From: Azospirillum soli
Lineage (GTDB): Bacteria; Pseudomonadota; Alphaproteobacteria; Azospirillales; Azospirillaceae
Reading direction: 5' to 3'
Assembly (NCBI RefSeq): GCF_017876165.1
Contig: NZ_JAGINQ010000012.1
Span: forward strand, 124,001-188,000
Length of the DNA: 64,000 bases
Part shown: one piece after another, positions 8,110-17,645 of the stretch
Position numbering within the stretch: the first letter of the stretch is position 1
How the letters are laid out: each line of letters starts with the position of its first letter
Notes under the pieces: model-generated
Told to the model about the DNA's origin: nothing
Databases searched by the model: none
What the model saw: only the letters and a program-made list of their open reading frames with translations
Program-made: the position numbers and the translations under genes

Positions 8110-10068
8110 ATGCTGTCGAACATTTCCATCGGCACCCGCATCGGAGTGCTGGTCGTTGCATCGCTGGTCACGCTGGGGCTGCTGGGCGGCACGGCGACGG
8201 TTGGCGCGCAACGCGTGTTCGAAGCGACCGCCGAATTGGACGAATTCCGCGAAGCGTACGAACACACTTCGGCTGTCGAGCGGCGGGCGAGCCGGTTGCG
8301 CTTCCAGGCCTTGCGCTTCGTGGCGGACCGGGACCCGGCGGCGGCCGAGACGTTCGAGAAGACCGCGGCGGAAACCGCCAAGCTGCTGGACGAGTTGAAG
8401 CGGCGGGCCGAGGGGCGAATCGCGGTCGAGGATCTGGAGAGCCTGTCCAAGGGGCTCGGCACGCTGAACGAGCGGTTTTCCATCGTGGTCGCCAAGGCGA
8501 AGGAACTGGGGCTGACGGACGACGCCGGGCTGCGCGGCGCCCTGCGCGCCTCGGCCAAAGCCATCGAGGATGAGCTGAAGCAGTGGCCCAACGCCGACAA
8601 GCTGACCGGCCGCATGGAATCCATGCGCAAGATGGAAAAGGACTTCATCATCTACAACGATGAGGCCTTGCTGTCCGGACATCGCAAGGCGTTCAACGAG
8701 TTCACCTTCTTCCTGGCCGATTCGGGGATGGACACGGCGACGCAGGAGAAGATCGAAAGGCTGGCGCGGACCTATCGCGGCGAGCTGGGCAAGTTCGTGG
8801 ACGGCACCAAGGCGTTCAAGGCGGAGGTGCTGACCTTCAACGAAGCTTTCCAGGCGCTGGTGCCGCGATTCGAAGCTCTGCTGGAAAGCGCCAACGCCGG
8901 CATGAGCGGCGCCGTGGACACCCAGAACCGCGTGCGCGACGAGGTGATCGGCAACATGCTGCTGGTGGGGTCAATTCTGCTGGTTGGATTCGTCGCCACC
9001 AGTCTGTTGGTTGCCCACAGCATCACCCGGCCATTGCGCCTGATCGAAGGCGTGATGGAGACGCTGGCTGCCGGTGACCGTTCGGCCATCGTGCCGGAGA
9101 CGGAGCGTAAGGACGAAATCGGCGCGATGGCCCGCGCGGTCGCAGTCTTCAAGGACAATTTGCAGCGGACCCATGATCTGGAAATCGAGGCGCGCGAGGC
9201 CGAGCGGCGGTCGGAGGAAGAGCGCAAGAGCGTGTTGCGCGAGATCGCTCGCGATTTCGACACGGCCTTCGGGAAGGTGCTGCACACGGTCGGCGTCGCC
9301 GCCGATCAGATCCGCAACGGCGCGCACATCCTGCGCGATACCGCCGAAAAGATGAAGGAGCAGGCGCTCGATACCTCGGAGAAAGCTGAGCAGACGTCGG
9401 AGGTGGTGGGCATTGTCAACAATGTGTCGCGCACTCTGTCGGCCTCCATCGGGGAAATTGGCGGGCGGGTCGCCACCACCGGCACCGCCGTGCACCGGGC
9501 GGTCGATCACGCGCGGCGGAGCGACGCGGCGGTGGAGGCGCTGGCGGACAGCTCCCAGCGGATCGGGGAGATTGTGCGCCTGATCAACGACATTGCCGGG
9601 CAGACGAACCTGCTGGCGCTGAACGCGACCATCGAGGCGGCCCGGGCCGGCGAGGCGGGCAAGGGTTTCGCGGTGGTGGCGAGCGAAGTGAAGACGCTGG
9701 CCAACCAGACGGCCAAGGCGACGGAGGAGATTTCCTCGCAGGTGGGCGCCATTCAGGAGGCGACGGGTTCCGTGGTCGAAGCGATCCGCGCCATCCGCAC
9801 GACCGTGGAAGAGGTGGAGGTCCTGTCGCAGGAGGTCTCCGCCGCCGTGGCAGAGCAGCTGGAACAGACTCGGGAAATCGTCGGGGCGGTGGACCGCGCC
9901 AGCCACAACTCCGGCGAAGTGTCGGAGAGCGTCAGCACCATGGCGATCACCGCCGCCGAAACCGGCAAGTCGGCCATCGAGATGATCTATTCGGCCGGAC
10001 AGCTGGCCGAAGAGTTGCAACAACTGGAGAGCGACGCGGACCGGTTCGTGGCGTCGATCAGGGTGTAA
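8110..10068 (+). CDS. Methyl-accepting chemotaxis protein with helical bimodular-type sensor
   Basis: A transmembrane chemoreceptor of 652 residues. TM1 is at about 12–32 and a ~250-residue, almost entirely helical periplasmic region follows, matching the helical bimodular (HBM) sensor fold. TM2 ([20 protein letters not shown]) leads into a HAMP segment ([20 protein letters not shown]…EIGAMARAV) and a cytoplasmic signalling coiled coil with the conserved hairpin tip [20 protein letters not shown]. Ligand unknown; known HBM receptors bind organic acids. No CheR-docking pentapeptide is seen at the C-terminus (VASIRV). It is monocistronic, ending at a bidirectional terminator shared with valS. 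Confidence 0.95.
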   Translation: MLSNISIGTRIGVLVVASLVTLGLLGGTATVGAQRVFEATAELDEFREAYEHTSAVERRASRLRFQALRFVADRDPAAAETFEKTAAETAKLLDELKRRAEGRIAVEDLESLSKGLGTLNERFSIVVAKAKELGLTDDAGLRGALRASAKAIEDELKQWPNADKLTGRMESMRKMEKDFIIYNDEALLSGHRKAFNEFTFFLADSGMDTATQEKIERLARTYRGELGKFVDGTKAFKAEVLTFNEAFQALVPRFEALLESANAGMSGAVDTQNRVRDEVIGNMLLVGSILLVGFVATSLLVAHSITRPLRLIEGVMETLAAGDRSAIVPETERKDEIGAMARAVAVFKDNLQRTHDLEIEAREAERRSEEERKSVLREIARDFDTAFGKVLHTVGVAADQIRNGAHILRDTAEKMKEQALDTSEKAEQTSEVVGIVNNVSRTLSASIGEIGGRVATTGTAVHRAVDHARRSDAAVEALADSSQRIGEIVRLINDIAGQTNLLALNATIEAARAGEAGKGFAVVASEVKTLANQTAKATEEISSQVGAIQEATGSVVEAIRAIRTTVEEVEVLSQEVSAAVAEQLEQTREIVGAVDRASHNSGEVSESVSTMAITAAETGKSAIEMIYSAGQLAEELQQLESDADRFVASIRV

Positions 10069-10074
10069 AGAAAA

Positions 10075-10109
10075 AGGGCAGGAGCCGAAGCCCCTGCCCT
10101 CTCCTTTTT
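10075..10109. terminator. Bidirectional intrinsic terminator between MCP and valS
   Basis: AGGGCAGG at 10075–10082 pairs with CCTGCCCT at 10093–10100. On the plus side the stem is followed by CTCCTTTTT; on the minus side the reverse complement runs into TTTTT. It lies between two convergent genes whose stops are within 60 bp, so it can end both transcripts. Confidence 0.85.
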
Positions 10110-10124
10110 ATCCGCAGGCAGTCG

Positions 10125-12776
10125 TTACGCTGCCAGCATCTCCAGCGCCTTTTGCAGCTTGTCGCGGGCCTGTTCGGCGGCCTCGCGGCGGTCGCGCTGC
10201 TCCTCGATGACTTCTTCGGGGGCCTTGGCGACGAACTGCTCGTTGGACAGCTTGGCGTCGATTTTTTTGATCTCGCCCGACAGCTTCTCGACTTCCTTGG
10301 TCAGGCGGGCGCGCTCCTTCTCAAGGTCCACAATGCCTTCCAGCGGGAGGATCAGCGTGGTCTCGTCGAGGACGGCCTGGACCGCGCTCTTCGGCACCGG
10401 GCCGGACAACGGCTCGGCGCTGGCCAGACGGCCCATGCGCAGGATCAAGTCGCGGTGCGTGTCGAGGCGCTTCAGGCTCTCCGGCCCGGCGTCCTTCAGC
10501 TTCAGCTCGATCTGGGCGGACGGCGGGACGTTCATTTCCGAGCGCATGGAGCGCACGGAAGAGATCAGGCGCACCACCCAGTCCATCTCGTCGCGGGCGG
10601 CCGGGTCGATCATGTCGGCGCCGTATTCCGGCCATTCGGCGGAGATCAGGCGGTTGGCCCGGTCGGGCGACAACTGCTCCCACAGCTCTTCCGTGATGTA
10701 GGGCATCAGTGGATGGAGGACGTGCAGAATCTGGTCGAGCACCCAGGCCGTCGTCGCACGGGTCTCGGCAATTGCCGCCTCGTCCGAGCCGTTCAGGATC
10801 GGCTTGGTGAACTCCAGGTACCAGTCGCAGAAGGTGCCCCAGGTGAACTGGTAGGCGGTGTTGGCCGCCTCGTTGAACTTGTAGGCGTCGATGGACTCGG
10901 CGACCTTGCGGGCGGCCTCGGTGAGCGCGCCGACGATCCAGCGGTTGACCGTCTGGGTTAGGCCGACCGGCTTGAAGCCCGGCACCGGCGCCACGCCGTT
11001 CATCTGGGTGTAGCGCGCGGCGTTCCAAAGCTTCGTCGCGAAGTTGCGGTAGCCCTCGACGCGGTTCACCGCCAGCTTGATGTCGCGGCCCTGGGCGGCC
11101 ATGGCCGACAGGGTGAAGCGCAGGGCGTCGGTGCCGTACTCGTCGATCAGTTCCAGCGGGTCGATGACGTTGCCTTTGGACTTCGACATCTTCTGGCCCT
11201 TCTCGTCGCGGACGAGGGCGTGGATGTAGATGGTCCGGAAAGGCACGTCCTTCATGAAGTGAAGGCCCATCATCATCATCCGGGCAACCCAGAAGAAGAT
11301 GATGTCGAAGCCGGTCACGAGGACGTCGGTCGGGTAATAGCGCTGGAGTTCCGGCGTCTCGGCCGGCCAGCCGAGCGTGGAGAAGGGCCACAGGGCCGAG
11401 GAAAACCACGTGTCGAGCACGTCCGCGTCGCGGGTCAGCTCCACGTCATGGCCGTAATGGGCCTTGGCGGCGGCAGCGGCGGCCTCGGCGCTCTCCTCGA
11501 CGAAGTATGTGCCGTCCGGCCCGTACCAGGCGGGAATCTGATGGCCCCACCAGATCTGGCGGCTGATGCACCAGGGCTGGATGTTGCGCATCCATTCGAA
11601 ATAGGTGTTCTCCCACTGCTTGGGCACGAACACGGTCTTGCCGGTCTCGACGGCCTCAATGGCCGGCTTGGCGAGCGTGGCGGCGTCCACGTACCACTGG
11701 TCGGTCAGCCAGGGTTCGATGGCGACGCCGGAACGGTCGCCGTGCGGCACCATGTGGGTGTGCGGCTCGATCTTCTCGACGAGTTCGAGCGCCTCCAGCT
11801 CCGCGATGACCTTCTTGCGGGCCTCGTAGCGGTCGAGGCCGCGATAGGCCTCCGGCACATCGTCGCCGGTGATGCGGGCGTCGCGGTCCATGATGTTGAT
11901 GGCCGCCAGACCGCAGCGCTTGCCGACCTCGAAGTCGTTAAAATCATGCGCGGGCGTGATCTTCACCGCACCCGAACCGGTCTCCGGATCGGCGTATTCG
12001 TCGCCGACGATGGGGATGCGGCGGCCGACCAGCGGCAGGATGACGTGTTTGCCGATCAGATCCTTGTAGCGTTCGTCCTCCGGATGGACGGCGACGCCGG
12101 TGTCGCCGAGCATCGTCTCCGGACGCGTGGTCGCGACGACGATGAAGCGGTCCGTCTCGCCCTCGATCGGGTAGCGGAAGTGCCAGAGGTTGCCCTTGAT
12201 CTCCTTCTGCTCGACCTCAAGGTCGGAGATGGCGGTGTGCAGCCTCGGGTCCCAGTTGACCAGCCGCTTGTCCTTGTAGATCAGACCCTGCTTGTACAGC
12301 TCAACGAACACCTTGCGGACGGCGCGGCTCAGGCCCTCGTCCATGGTGAAGCGCTCTTTCGCCCAGTCCGGCGAGGCGCCGAGGCGGCGGAGCTGGCGGG
12401 TGATGGTGCCGCCCGATTCGGCCTTCCATTCCCAGACCTTGTCGATGAAGGCGTCGCGGCCGAAATCGTGGCGGGTCTTGCCTTCCTTGGCGAGGTTGCG
12501 CTCCACGACCATCTGCGTGGCGATGCCCGCGTGGTCGGTGCCCGGCTGCCACAAGGCGTCGCGCCCGCGCATCCGGTTGTAGCGGGTCAGCACGTCCTGG
12601 ATGGTGAAGGTCAGCGCGTGGCCCATGTGCAGGCTGCCGGTCACGTTCGGTGGCGGCATCATGATCGTGTAGGGCTTCGCGTTCGAACCGGTGTTCGCCG
12701 CGAAGGCGCCCGACTCTTCCCACAGACGGTAGTGCTTCTCCTCGACCTCGGCGGGCCGGTAAGTCTTTTCCAACAT
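10125..12776 (-). CDS. valS: Valyl-tRNA synthetase
   Basis: Class I synthetase of 883 residues. The HIGH-type signature is HMGH at residues 50–53 ([18 protein letters not shown]) and the KMSKS loop appears as [14 protein letters not shown] in the middle of the protein. Between them lies a CP1 editing domain ([18 protein letters not shown], threonine-binding TTRPET). A C-terminal coiled coil (about 815–883, [20 protein letters not shown]) is the tRNA-binding arm. The ATG at 12776 is preferred; an adjacent GTG one codon earlier is possible. The gene lies just downstream of popZ, as in other alphaproteobacteria. Confidence 0.97.
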   Translation of the reverse strand: MLEKTYRPAEVEEKHYRLWEESGAFAANTGSNAKPYTIMMPPPNVTGSLHMGHALTFTIQDVLTRYNRMRGRDALWQPGTDHAGIATQMVVERNLAKEGKTRHDFGRDAFIDKVWEWKAESGGTITRQLRRLGASPDWAKERFTMDEGLSRAVRKVFVELYKQGLIYKDKRLVNWDPRLHTAISDLEVEQKEIKGNLWHFRYPIEGETDRFIVVATTRPETMLGDTGVAVHPEDERYKDLIGKHVILPLVGRRIPIVGDEYADPETGSGAVKITPAHDFNDFEVGKRCGLAAINIMDRDARITGDDVPEAYRGLDRYEARKKVIAELEALELVEKIEPHTHMVPHGDRSGVAIEPWLTDQWYVDAATLAKPAIEAVETGKTVFVPKQWENTYFEWMRNIQPWCISRQIWWGHQIPAWYGPDGTYFVEESAEAAAAAAKAHYGHDVELTRDADVLDTWFSSALWPFSTLGWPAETPELQRYYPTDVLVTGFDIIFFWVARMMMMGLHFMKDVPFRTIYIHALVRDEKGQKMSKSKGNVIDPLELIDEYGTDALRFTLSAMAAQGRDIKLAVNRVEGYRNFATKLWNAARYTQMNGVAPVPGFKPVGLTQTVNRWIVGALTEAARKVAESIDAYKFNEAANTAYQFTWGTFCDWYLEFTKPILNGSDEAAIAETRATTAWVLDQILHVLHPLMPYITEELWEQLSPDRANRLISAEWPEYGADMIDPAARDEMDWVVRLISSVRSMRSEMNVPPSAQIELKLKDAGPESLKRLDTHRDLILRMGRLASAEPLSGPVPKSAVQAVLDETTLILPLEGIVDLEKERARLTKEVEKLSGEIKKIDAKLSNEQFVAKAPEEVIEEQRDRREAAEQARDKLQKALEMLAA

Positions 12777-12833
12777 CACCAGGAACTTTCGCTTACGATC
12801 TCAACCGGGGTGCAGACTTGGATTTTTGACGCT

Positions 12834-13535
12834 TCAGAACTTCTGAGACCGCCGGATCATCCGGTCGATCTCCTGCTGGACGAGCCGTTCGACGATGGTC
12901 GGCAGATTTTCGTCCAACCACTCCTTCAGCAACGGCTTCAACAGCTCACGGACGACTTCTTCCACGGTGCGGATGCCGACCGGCATCGGGCCGATAGACA
13001 GGTCATCGCCCAATTCCCGCGCCAGATGGGTGAAGTGGTGCGAGGCATCCTCCGCCACGCGTCGCGAAATCAGACCGTCGTCCACTTCCAAGGGGCGGGG
13101 GCGCGGGCGCGGGCGCGGCGGGGGTGGCGGTTCGTCCTCCTCCTCGAACGCGTCGAAGCTCGGCACCGGACGGCGCGCAGCGGGGCGCGGCGGGGGCGGC
13201 GGTTCGGGCTCCGGTTCGGGGAAATCCTCCGGCTCCGCCATCGGCTCGGGGAAGGCCGCTTCCTCGCGCCAGGGGTCGGGCTCCGGTTCCGGCTCGTCCA
13301 CATCGACGACGGAACCGTCGTCGCGCACCATCTGCGTCAGCTCAAGAACGTCGTCGTCCTCCTCCTCCATCATCGGAGGGGGCGGAGGCGGCGGTGGAGG
13401 GGGCGGCGGGGGAGCAACGGCCGGGGCCGGCGCGGCCTCCTGCCCCTTCGCGGGTTCGCCATCCTCGGAGATGATGCGGCGAATGGAGGCGAGGATCTCC
13501 TCCATCGACGGCTCTTGCTGACCTTTATCACTCAT
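12834..13535 (-). CDS. popZ: Polar organizing protein PopZ (DUF2497)
   Basis: A 233-residue scaffold protein that in Caulobacter forms a polar condensate binding ParB/centromeres and cell-cycle regulators. The N-terminal interaction helix reads MEEILASIRRIISEDGE (residues 11–27). A long disordered Pro/Glu/Asp-rich linker follows, including an uninterrupted run of about 13 prolines and repeats of PEPEPE type. The conserved C-terminal oligomerisation helices (LISRRVAEDASHHFTHLARE and VVRELLKPLLKEWLDENLP to the end) are present. The length is larger than Caulobacter PopZ because of the linker. Flanked by valS and tolC, as in Caulobacter. Confidence 0.93.
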   Translation of the reverse strand: MSDKGQQEPSMEEILASIRRIISEDGEPAKGQEAAPAPAVAPPPPPPPPPPPPPMMEEEDDDVLELTQMVRDDGSVVDVDEPEPEPDPWREEAAFPEPMAEPEDFPEPEPEPPPPPRPAARRPVPSFDAFEEEDEPPPPPRPRPRPRPLEVDDGLISRRVAEDASHHFTHLARELGDDLSIGPMPVGIRTVEEVVRELLKPLLKEWLDENLPTIVERLVQQEIDRMIRRSQKF

Positions 13536-13603
13536 CGTGGCAAACCCGGGACGTCATCCTGCGGCAACACTAGGGCAGGAATGGGTAAAAAGCCACAAGA
13601 CAA

Positions 13604-13629
13604 AAACGGCCCGCCGAAGCGGGCCGTTT
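13604..13629 (-). terminator. Intrinsic terminator of tolC operon
   Basis: On the plus strand AAACGGCCCGC (13604–13614), loop CGAA and GCGGGCCGTTT (13619–13629) form an 11-bp perfect stem. Read on the minus strand the stem is followed by TTTTTG, immediately after the tolC stop at 13633. It separates the tolC operon from popZ. Confidence 0.9.
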
Positions 13630-13632
13630 CGA

Positions 13633-15039
13633 TCACTCCGGCACGCCGGTGCCGAACCACTTGCCGCGCACCTGTTGGTAATGCGGATCGGGATCGTAAT
13701 ACTGGACCGGCAGATTCATCTGCTGGGCCGTCAACTGCCCGACCGCCGCCAGGACGTTGAAGGCCGAAACCATTTCGTTGCGCTGCGCCCGCACGAGATT
13801 GACTCGCGCGTTGAGCAGTTCCTGTTCCTGGTTCAGCACGTCCAGCACGGTGCGCGAACCGACCTGGGCTTCCTGCCGGACGCCTTCCAATGCGATCTGC
13901 GCCGCGTTGATCTGCGACTGGAAGGATTCGATGCTGGCCCGCGCTGTTTGCAACGCCTGCCACGCGCTGATCGCGGTTTCCACGGCCTGACGGCGGCTGT
14001 CCTCGATCTGCAGACGCGCCTGATTCGCGGTGTGCTTGGCTTCGCGGGTCAGGGCTTCCGGCAGGCCGGCCTGGTAGAGCGGGATGGTCAGCTGCGCGGT
14101 GAGCTGCGCGTTGTCCGAGCGCCTGATCTCGATGCCCTGCGAACGGCCCGGATCGTAGTTGCGGGTGCCCTGGGCCGACAAGTTGGCCGACGGCAGCAGG
14201 CGGCCAAACTGCTGGTCCACGGCCTCGCGCTGGGCCGCTTCGGTGTAGGTGGCGGCAAGCACCAGCGGGTTGTTGGACCGGGCCATCTCCACGGCTTCGT
14301 CCAGCGTCGCCGGAAGCTTGAAGCGCGGCTTGGGCGCCTTCAGCTTGCCGGGCATGGAACCGACGATGCGCTCGTAGGTCGCGCGGGACGCCTGGAGGGT
14401 GCCTTCAGCCGAGATGCGGTTCGCGATGGAGGCGGCCAGACGCGACTCGGACTGGCTGACGTCCGTGCGGGTGTACTCGCCGACGCGGAAGCGGTCGCGG
14501 GCGGCGTCGAGCTGACGGCGCAGGACCTGTTCGTTGTTCGCCTGAAGCTCCAGCACCGCCTGGTTCTGCACGACGTCCAGATAGGCCTGGGCAGCGTTCA
14601 GCAGGATCTGCTGCTCGTTGGAAAGCAGGGTGGCGCGCTGGGCCTCGACGGTGCGTTCGGCGCGGCGGACGGCAGGCCCTACGGTCGCGTCGTAGATCGG
14701 CTGGGTCGCCTGGATGCCGACGCTTTTGGAGGTCGCTTCGGAGCCGGTCTCCCCGCCGCTGAAGGTGCTGGTGCCGCCGGAGCGGGTGACGCCGGCGGTC
14801 GCGCGAACGGTCGGACGGTAACCCGACAACGCCTGCGGAACGCCTTCGTCGACGGCGCGCTGGCGGGCGCGCTGGGCGCCGAGGGCGGGGTTGTTGGCGT
14901 AGGCCTGCGCCAGCGCTTCTTCCAGCGACTGCGCGGACGCGGTGCTGATGCCACCGGAGACGGTGACGCCCGTGACGGCAATGCCGAGGGTCAATGCGGT
15001 TGCCAGAAGACGGCGCGCGAAACGGCTTCGCACAGTCAT
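13633..15039 (-). CDS. tolC: TolC family outer-membrane channel
   Basis: A 468-residue outer-membrane efflux/type I secretion channel. A signal peptide of about 35 residues (LLATALTLGIAVTGVTV … TASAQ) precedes two copies of the TolC half-repeat, seen as SLEEALAQAYANNPALGAQR near the start and TLDEAVEMARSNNPLVLAAT in the middle. Long coiled-coil helices rich in Ala/Gln and the segment GSRTVLDVLNQEQELLNARV are diagnostic. The ATG at 15039 is used; it starts two bases after the rhodanese stop, implying co-transcription and coupling. It may serve both export and the RND or MacAB-type pumps found elsewhere in the window. Confidence 0.95.
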   Translation of the reverse strand: MTVRSRFARRLLATALTLGIAVTGVTVSGGISTASAQSLEEALAQAYANNPALGAQRARQRAVDEGVPQALSGYRPTVRATAGVTRSGGTSTFSGGETGSEATSKSVGIQATQPIYDATVGPAVRRAERTVEAQRATLLSNEQQILLNAAQAYLDVVQNQAVLELQANNEQVLRRQLDAARDRFRVGEYTRTDVSQSESRLAASIANRISAEGTLQASRATYERIVGSMPGKLKAPKPRFKLPATLDEAVEMARSNNPLVLAATYTEAAQREAVDQQFGRLLPSANLSAQGTRNYDPGRSQGIEIRRSDNAQLTAQLTIPLYQAGLPEALTREAKHTANQARLQIEDSRRQAVETAISAWQALQTARASIESFQSQINAAQIALEGVRQEAQVGSRTVLDVLNQEQELLNARVNLVRAQRNEMVSAFNVLAAVGQLTAQQMNLPVQYYDPDPHYQQVRGKWFGTGVPE

Positions 15040-15041
15040 GT

Positions 15042-15368
15042 TCAGTAGACCTTCATGTTCGGGTCGATTCGGCGCGCCCAGGCATCCACACCGCCCTCCA
15101 GGTTGATGGCGCGGGGGAACCCCTGGGAACGCAACCACATGGTCACCTGTGCGCTACGCCCACCGTGGTGGCACACAACGACGATGTCGCGATCTTTCGG
15201 CAGGTCCCCCACCCGTGCCGGAAGAGCGCCCATGGGGATATGCAGGCTGTCCGGAATGGCGCAGATCGCCACCTCCGCCGGTTCGCGCACGTCAAGCACG
15301 AGCGGATTTTCTCCGGACTTGCGGATCCGGTCCAGCTCTTCGACTTCGATCTCGAATGGCGTCGGCAT
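15042..15368 (-). CDS. Single-domain rhodanese
   Basis: A 108-residue rhodanese (sulfur-transferase fold). Key elements are VLDVREPAEV near residue 24, HIPMGALP, and the active-site loop VVVCHHGGRSAQV with the persulfide-forming Cys66. The ATG at 15368 (MPTPFEIEVEEL) is selected over a TTG nine codons upstream. It lies between pcm and tolC; this three-gene cluster is conserved in alphaproteobacteria, though why a rhodanese accompanies tolC is unknown. Confidence 0.92.
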   Translation of the reverse strand: MPTPFEIEVEELDRIRKSGENPLVLDVREPAEVAICAIPDSLHIPMGALPARVGDLPKDRDIVVVCHHGGRSAQVTMWLRSQGFPRAINLEGGVDAWARRIDPNMKVY

Positions 15369-15396
15369 GGCCAGGGAACTCCGCTGCGAACTCAAG

Positions 15397-15423
15397 CAAG
15401 GGGCCGCGGGATGCGGCCCCTTG
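15397..15423 (-). terminator. GC hairpin between pcm and rhodanese
   Basis: CAAGGGGCCGC (15397–15407) and GCGGCCCCTTG (15413–15423) form a perfect 11-bp stem with a GGGAT loop. On the minus strand it lies just after the pcm stop but no T-run follows, so it may attenuate or stabilise rather than fully terminate. Confidence 0.55.
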
Positions 15424-15428
15424 GAAAC

Positions 15429-16085
15429 TCAGAAGACGAACTTGGGCTTCGGTTCGAAGCCGGGGAGCTGGCGCGGCTGCGCCTCGAACAGCACGCGGCC
15501 GGACACAATACCGCCGACGCGCTGGAACAGCTTCACCTCGCCCACGCCACGGTCGCCGTGCACCGCCGCGATCAGGCGGCCACCCTCGGCCAGTTGGGCG
15601 GTGATGGCGTCCGGCACCTCGGCCACGAGGCCTTCGATGACGATGACGTCGTACGGCGCCTGGGCCGGGTAGCCTTCGACCAGCGGAGCGGTGATGACGA
15701 CGGCGTTGTCGATGCCGACCTCGGCGAGCGCCTGGGTGGCGCGCTGCGCGAGTTCGGCATCGGATTCGATGCCGACGACGGTGGCGCCGAGCTTGCCCAG
15801 GACGGCGGTCGAGTAGCCGGTGCCGCAGCCGATGTCGAGGACGACGTCGCTCTCTTCCACGCCCACTTCCTGGAGCATGCGGGCGAAGACCATCGGCTCC
15901 ATCAGGTAGCGGCCGTTGCCGACGGCGATGTCCTCGTCGACATAGGCGATGCCGCGCGCCGCCTTGGGCACGAACACCTCACGCGGAATGTCGAGCAGGG
16001 CTTCGACCAGGCGGTGGTCGGTGACCTTGTTCGGGCGAATCTGCCCCTCGACCATGTTGGTACGGGCGGCGGCGTAATCGTACAT
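15429..16085 (-). CDS. pcm: Protein-L-isoaspartate O-methyltransferase family protein
   Basis: A 218-residue SAM-dependent methyltransferase that repairs isoaspartyl residues, by family. MVEGQIRPNKVTDHRLVEAL and REVFVPKAARGIAYVDEDI match the family's N-terminus. The SAM-binding motif I is VLDIGCGTGYSTAVL (about 83–97), then VVGIESDAEL and DVIVIEGLVAEVP. This alphaproteobacterial subgroup has lost part of the classical active-site loop, so enzymatic repair is inferred, not certain. First gene of the pcm–rhodanese–tolC cluster; the upstream region 16086–16200 holds an AT-rich TATATA segment on the minus strand that could be its promoter. Confidence 0.9.
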   Translation of the reverse strand: MYDYAAARTNMVEGQIRPNKVTDHRLVEALLDIPREVFVPKAARGIAYVDEDIAVGNGRYLMEPMVFARMLQEVGVEESDVVLDIGCGTGYSTAVLGKLGATVVGIESDAELAQRATQALAEVGIDNAVVITAPLVEGYPAQAPYDVIVIEGLVAEVPDAITAQLAEGGRLIAAVHGDRGVGEVKLFQRVGGIVSGRVLFEAQPRQLPGFEPKPKFVF

Positions 16086-16251
16086 GGCGGTCGCTTATTG
16101 ATTGGTTGGCACGGGCGCGGCGCCAAGCCGAATGCGGAAAACGGCTTCGCTGCCTTGTCGCGTATATATCTGCAAAGCTGGATGAACACAACGTCACACG
16201 GCCGCCACACCGGGCCTGCCAAGAGTCGTACGACATCTTGCAGGAAGGTGC

Positions 16252-16280
16252 TTGACCGGCTCGTTCGCGGGCAGTATATG
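16252..16280 (+). promoter_or_regulatory. Sigma-70-type promoter of tRNA-Cys
   Basis: TTGACC at 16252–16257 and TATATG at 16275–16280 are separated by exactly 17 bp, about 50 bp before the tRNA-Cys gene. It is the only strong plus-strand promoter seen in the 244-bp gap after pcm. Confidence 0.75.
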
Positions 16281-16329
16281 TCCGCTCCCACACTGCGGCG
16301 CTCCCGTTGGGGGGCGTCGGACCAAGGAT

Positions 16330-16403
16330 GGCGCGGTGGCAGAGTGGTGATGCAGCGGACTGCAAATCCGTGTACGTGGGTTCGATTCCCGCCCGTGCCT
16401 CCA
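16330..16403 (+). tRNA. tRNA-Cys (GCA)
   Basis: Cloverleaf with acceptor arms GGCGCGG and CCGTGCC, anticodon GCA at 16362–16364 in the loop CTGCAAA, T-arm GTTCGATTC, and encoded CCA at 16401–16403. Confidence 0.97.
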
Positions 16404-16549
16404 TCCTTTCCATGATTACCGACATTTGGGTTTTCATCCCGAACCACCCGCTGCGGGTCGCGGCGGCGTTTTTGCGTGCGCGGACTTTGGTTGGAATATC
16501 AAGGGGAAAGCGTGGCGGGACCCGGTGTCATTTTTTTGCAGATAGGGGC

Positions 16550-16578
16550 TTGGCAGGTGCCGGACGGTCCGCTATATA
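16550..16578 (+). promoter_or_regulatory. Sigma-70-type promoter of tRNA-Asn
   Basis: TTGGCA at 16550–16555 and TATATA at 16573–16578 are separated by 17 bp and end 32 bp before tRNA-Asn. Confidence 0.72.
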
Positions 16579-16610
16579 GCCGCCCACGCCGCGAACAACG
16601 GCGCCACTGA

Positions 16611-16686
16611 TCCCGGTTAGCTCAGTCGGTAGAGCAGCGGACTGTTAATCCGCGTGTCGCTGGTTCGAGTCCAGCACCGGGAGCCA
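16611..16686 (+). tRNA. tRNA-Asn (GTT)
   Basis: Acceptor arms TCCCGGT and ACCGGGA, D-arm GCTCAGTCGGTAGAGC, anticodon GTT at 16644–16646, T-arm GGTTCGAGTCC, encoded CCA at 16684–16686. Followed at once by an intrinsic terminator. Confidence 0.97.
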
Positions 16687-16691
16687 ATATG

Positions 16692-16727
16692 AAAAAGGGC
16701 AGGTTCGGCATCGGACCTGCCCTTTTT
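16692..16727 (+). terminator. Intrinsic terminator after tRNA-Asn
   Basis: AAAAAGGGCAGGT (16692–16704) pairs with ACCTGCCCTTTTT (16715–16727) around a 10-nt loop; a T-tract is part of the right arm. Confidence 0.93.
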
Positions 16728-16877
16728 CCTTTTCCATTATTGCTTTTGTCCTGGACCGAAAGAATGGGCTCACCTGCCCGGAGGCAAGATGCCGCCAGGC
16801 CACCAGCAACCCCAATTATCGTGTGAGATACCTGGACGTCAGGATCTCTGGGGTGTTCGTGCTGGTGGAGGGATCCC

Positions 16878-17090
16878 ATGACGCTTCAGGAGAAACCCGC
16901 CCGGTTCCCACGCCGGATGCCGAATCCGGACTGGGACAGCGGCTGGGTCAGCGCCGCTCTCGTCTTCACCGTCGCGACCGTCGCCGCTGTCGTCATTCTT
17001 GGCGCGGACTGGAGTCAATCCCACGCTCCGGACGGGTTCTCCCCGCCCGAAAGCCGGCGGATGATGGTGATGGCTCCCTGGCCGAAATAA
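16878..17090 (+). CDS. Small single-pass membrane protein, unknown
   Basis: A 70-residue protein with one clear transmembrane segment (GWVSAALVFTVATVAAVVIL, about 22–41), a basic N-terminal side (RFPRRMPNPDW) and a short polar tail, consistent with N-in topology. The ATG has GGAGG 8 nt upstream. I do not recognise a family. The frame uses codons like the neighbours. It stands alone between the tRNA terminator and a convergent gene pair; the role is unknown. Confidence 0.6.
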   Translation: MTLQEKPARFPRRMPNPDWDSGWVSAALVFTVATVAAVVILGADWSQSHAPDGFSPPESRRMMVMAPWPK

Positions 17091-17119
17091 ACCGGCCAGG
17101 AAAAGCGGATCGAAATAGG

Positions 17120-17356
17120 TCAGGCGGTAAGGTCGTCGTAGATCGTGCGCTCGTCATCGGCATCCTCGGCCGACTCCCCGGCGTTGCGCTTCCATTCGCC
17201 GCACCAGTCGGTGGACAGGGTTGTCGGGAAACGGCCGTCCGGATCGCGCGGTGTCACGACGGGCGGAAAGCGACGACAGACACCCTTCGGACCACGCTGA
17301 CGAATGCCCTGCCCTTCCCAGAAACGACAGGTGTAGCACGTATCGACTCGCTTCAT
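17120..17356 (-). CDS. Small four-cysteine protein, unknown
   Basis: A 78-residue hypothetical protein. Four cysteines lie in a CYTCRFW pair, GVCRRFPP and DWCGEW, spaced as in small metal-binding or Fe–S ribbon proteins. The acidic tail (ESAEDADDERTIYDD) is disordered. The ATG at 17356 (MKRVDTCYTC) is chosen because the cysteine module begins there; the frame remains open upstream. It lies 106 bp downstream of a 60-residue protein on the same strand. Metal binding is inference from cysteine spacing only. Confidence 0.6.
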   Translation of the reverse strand: MKRVDTCYTCRFWEGQGIRQRGPKGVCRRFPPVVTPRDPDGRFPTTLSTDWCGEWKRNAGESAEDADDERTIYDDLTA

Positions 17357-17462
17357 CGTGAAGGCGCCCTCTTCGGACATGGCGTGGAAATGGCGGCCAT
17401 AGTCGGACAGCCGCCACGCCCGCGTCGATGGAGAAATGCGCCGAGGTGAGGTCCGTGCGCTC

Positions 17463-17645
17463 TCAGACGACGTCATGGGGCGGCTTGGCCACCCTCATCT
17501 TGTCGGAATTCTGGATGTAGAAGGCCTTGATCTCCGCATCGAGTTCAAGGCGGCGGCGTTCACCCGCCGACCCAGCCGGGGCGTCGGCAAGGCGCTGGAA
17601 TTCGGCCACGGCCTGCTCCAGTTCGCGTTCGTTGTCGATCGGCAT
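17463..17645 (-). CDS. 60-residue helical protein, HigA N-terminus-like
   Basis: MPIDNERELEQAVAEFQRLA followed by DAPAGSAGERRRLELDAEIKAFY resembles the helical N-terminal part of HigA-type antitoxins (an E-x-E-L-x-x-L-x-x-L-I-E pattern), but the helix-turn-helix domain is missing. AGGAG lies about 9 nt before the ATG at 17645, supporting the start. No toxin gene is adjacent. It could be a stand-alone domain protein or a remnant. Family assignment is tentative. Confidence 0.55.
   Translation of the reverse strand: MPIDNERELEQAVAEFQRLADAPAGSAGERRRLELDAEIKAFYIQNSDKMRVAKPPHDVV

Noticed and set aside
13371..13412. GGC/GGA-rich array that looks like a microsatellite
   Set aside because: It is the coding sequence for the proline run of PopZ, in frame, not an independent repeat or CRISPR.
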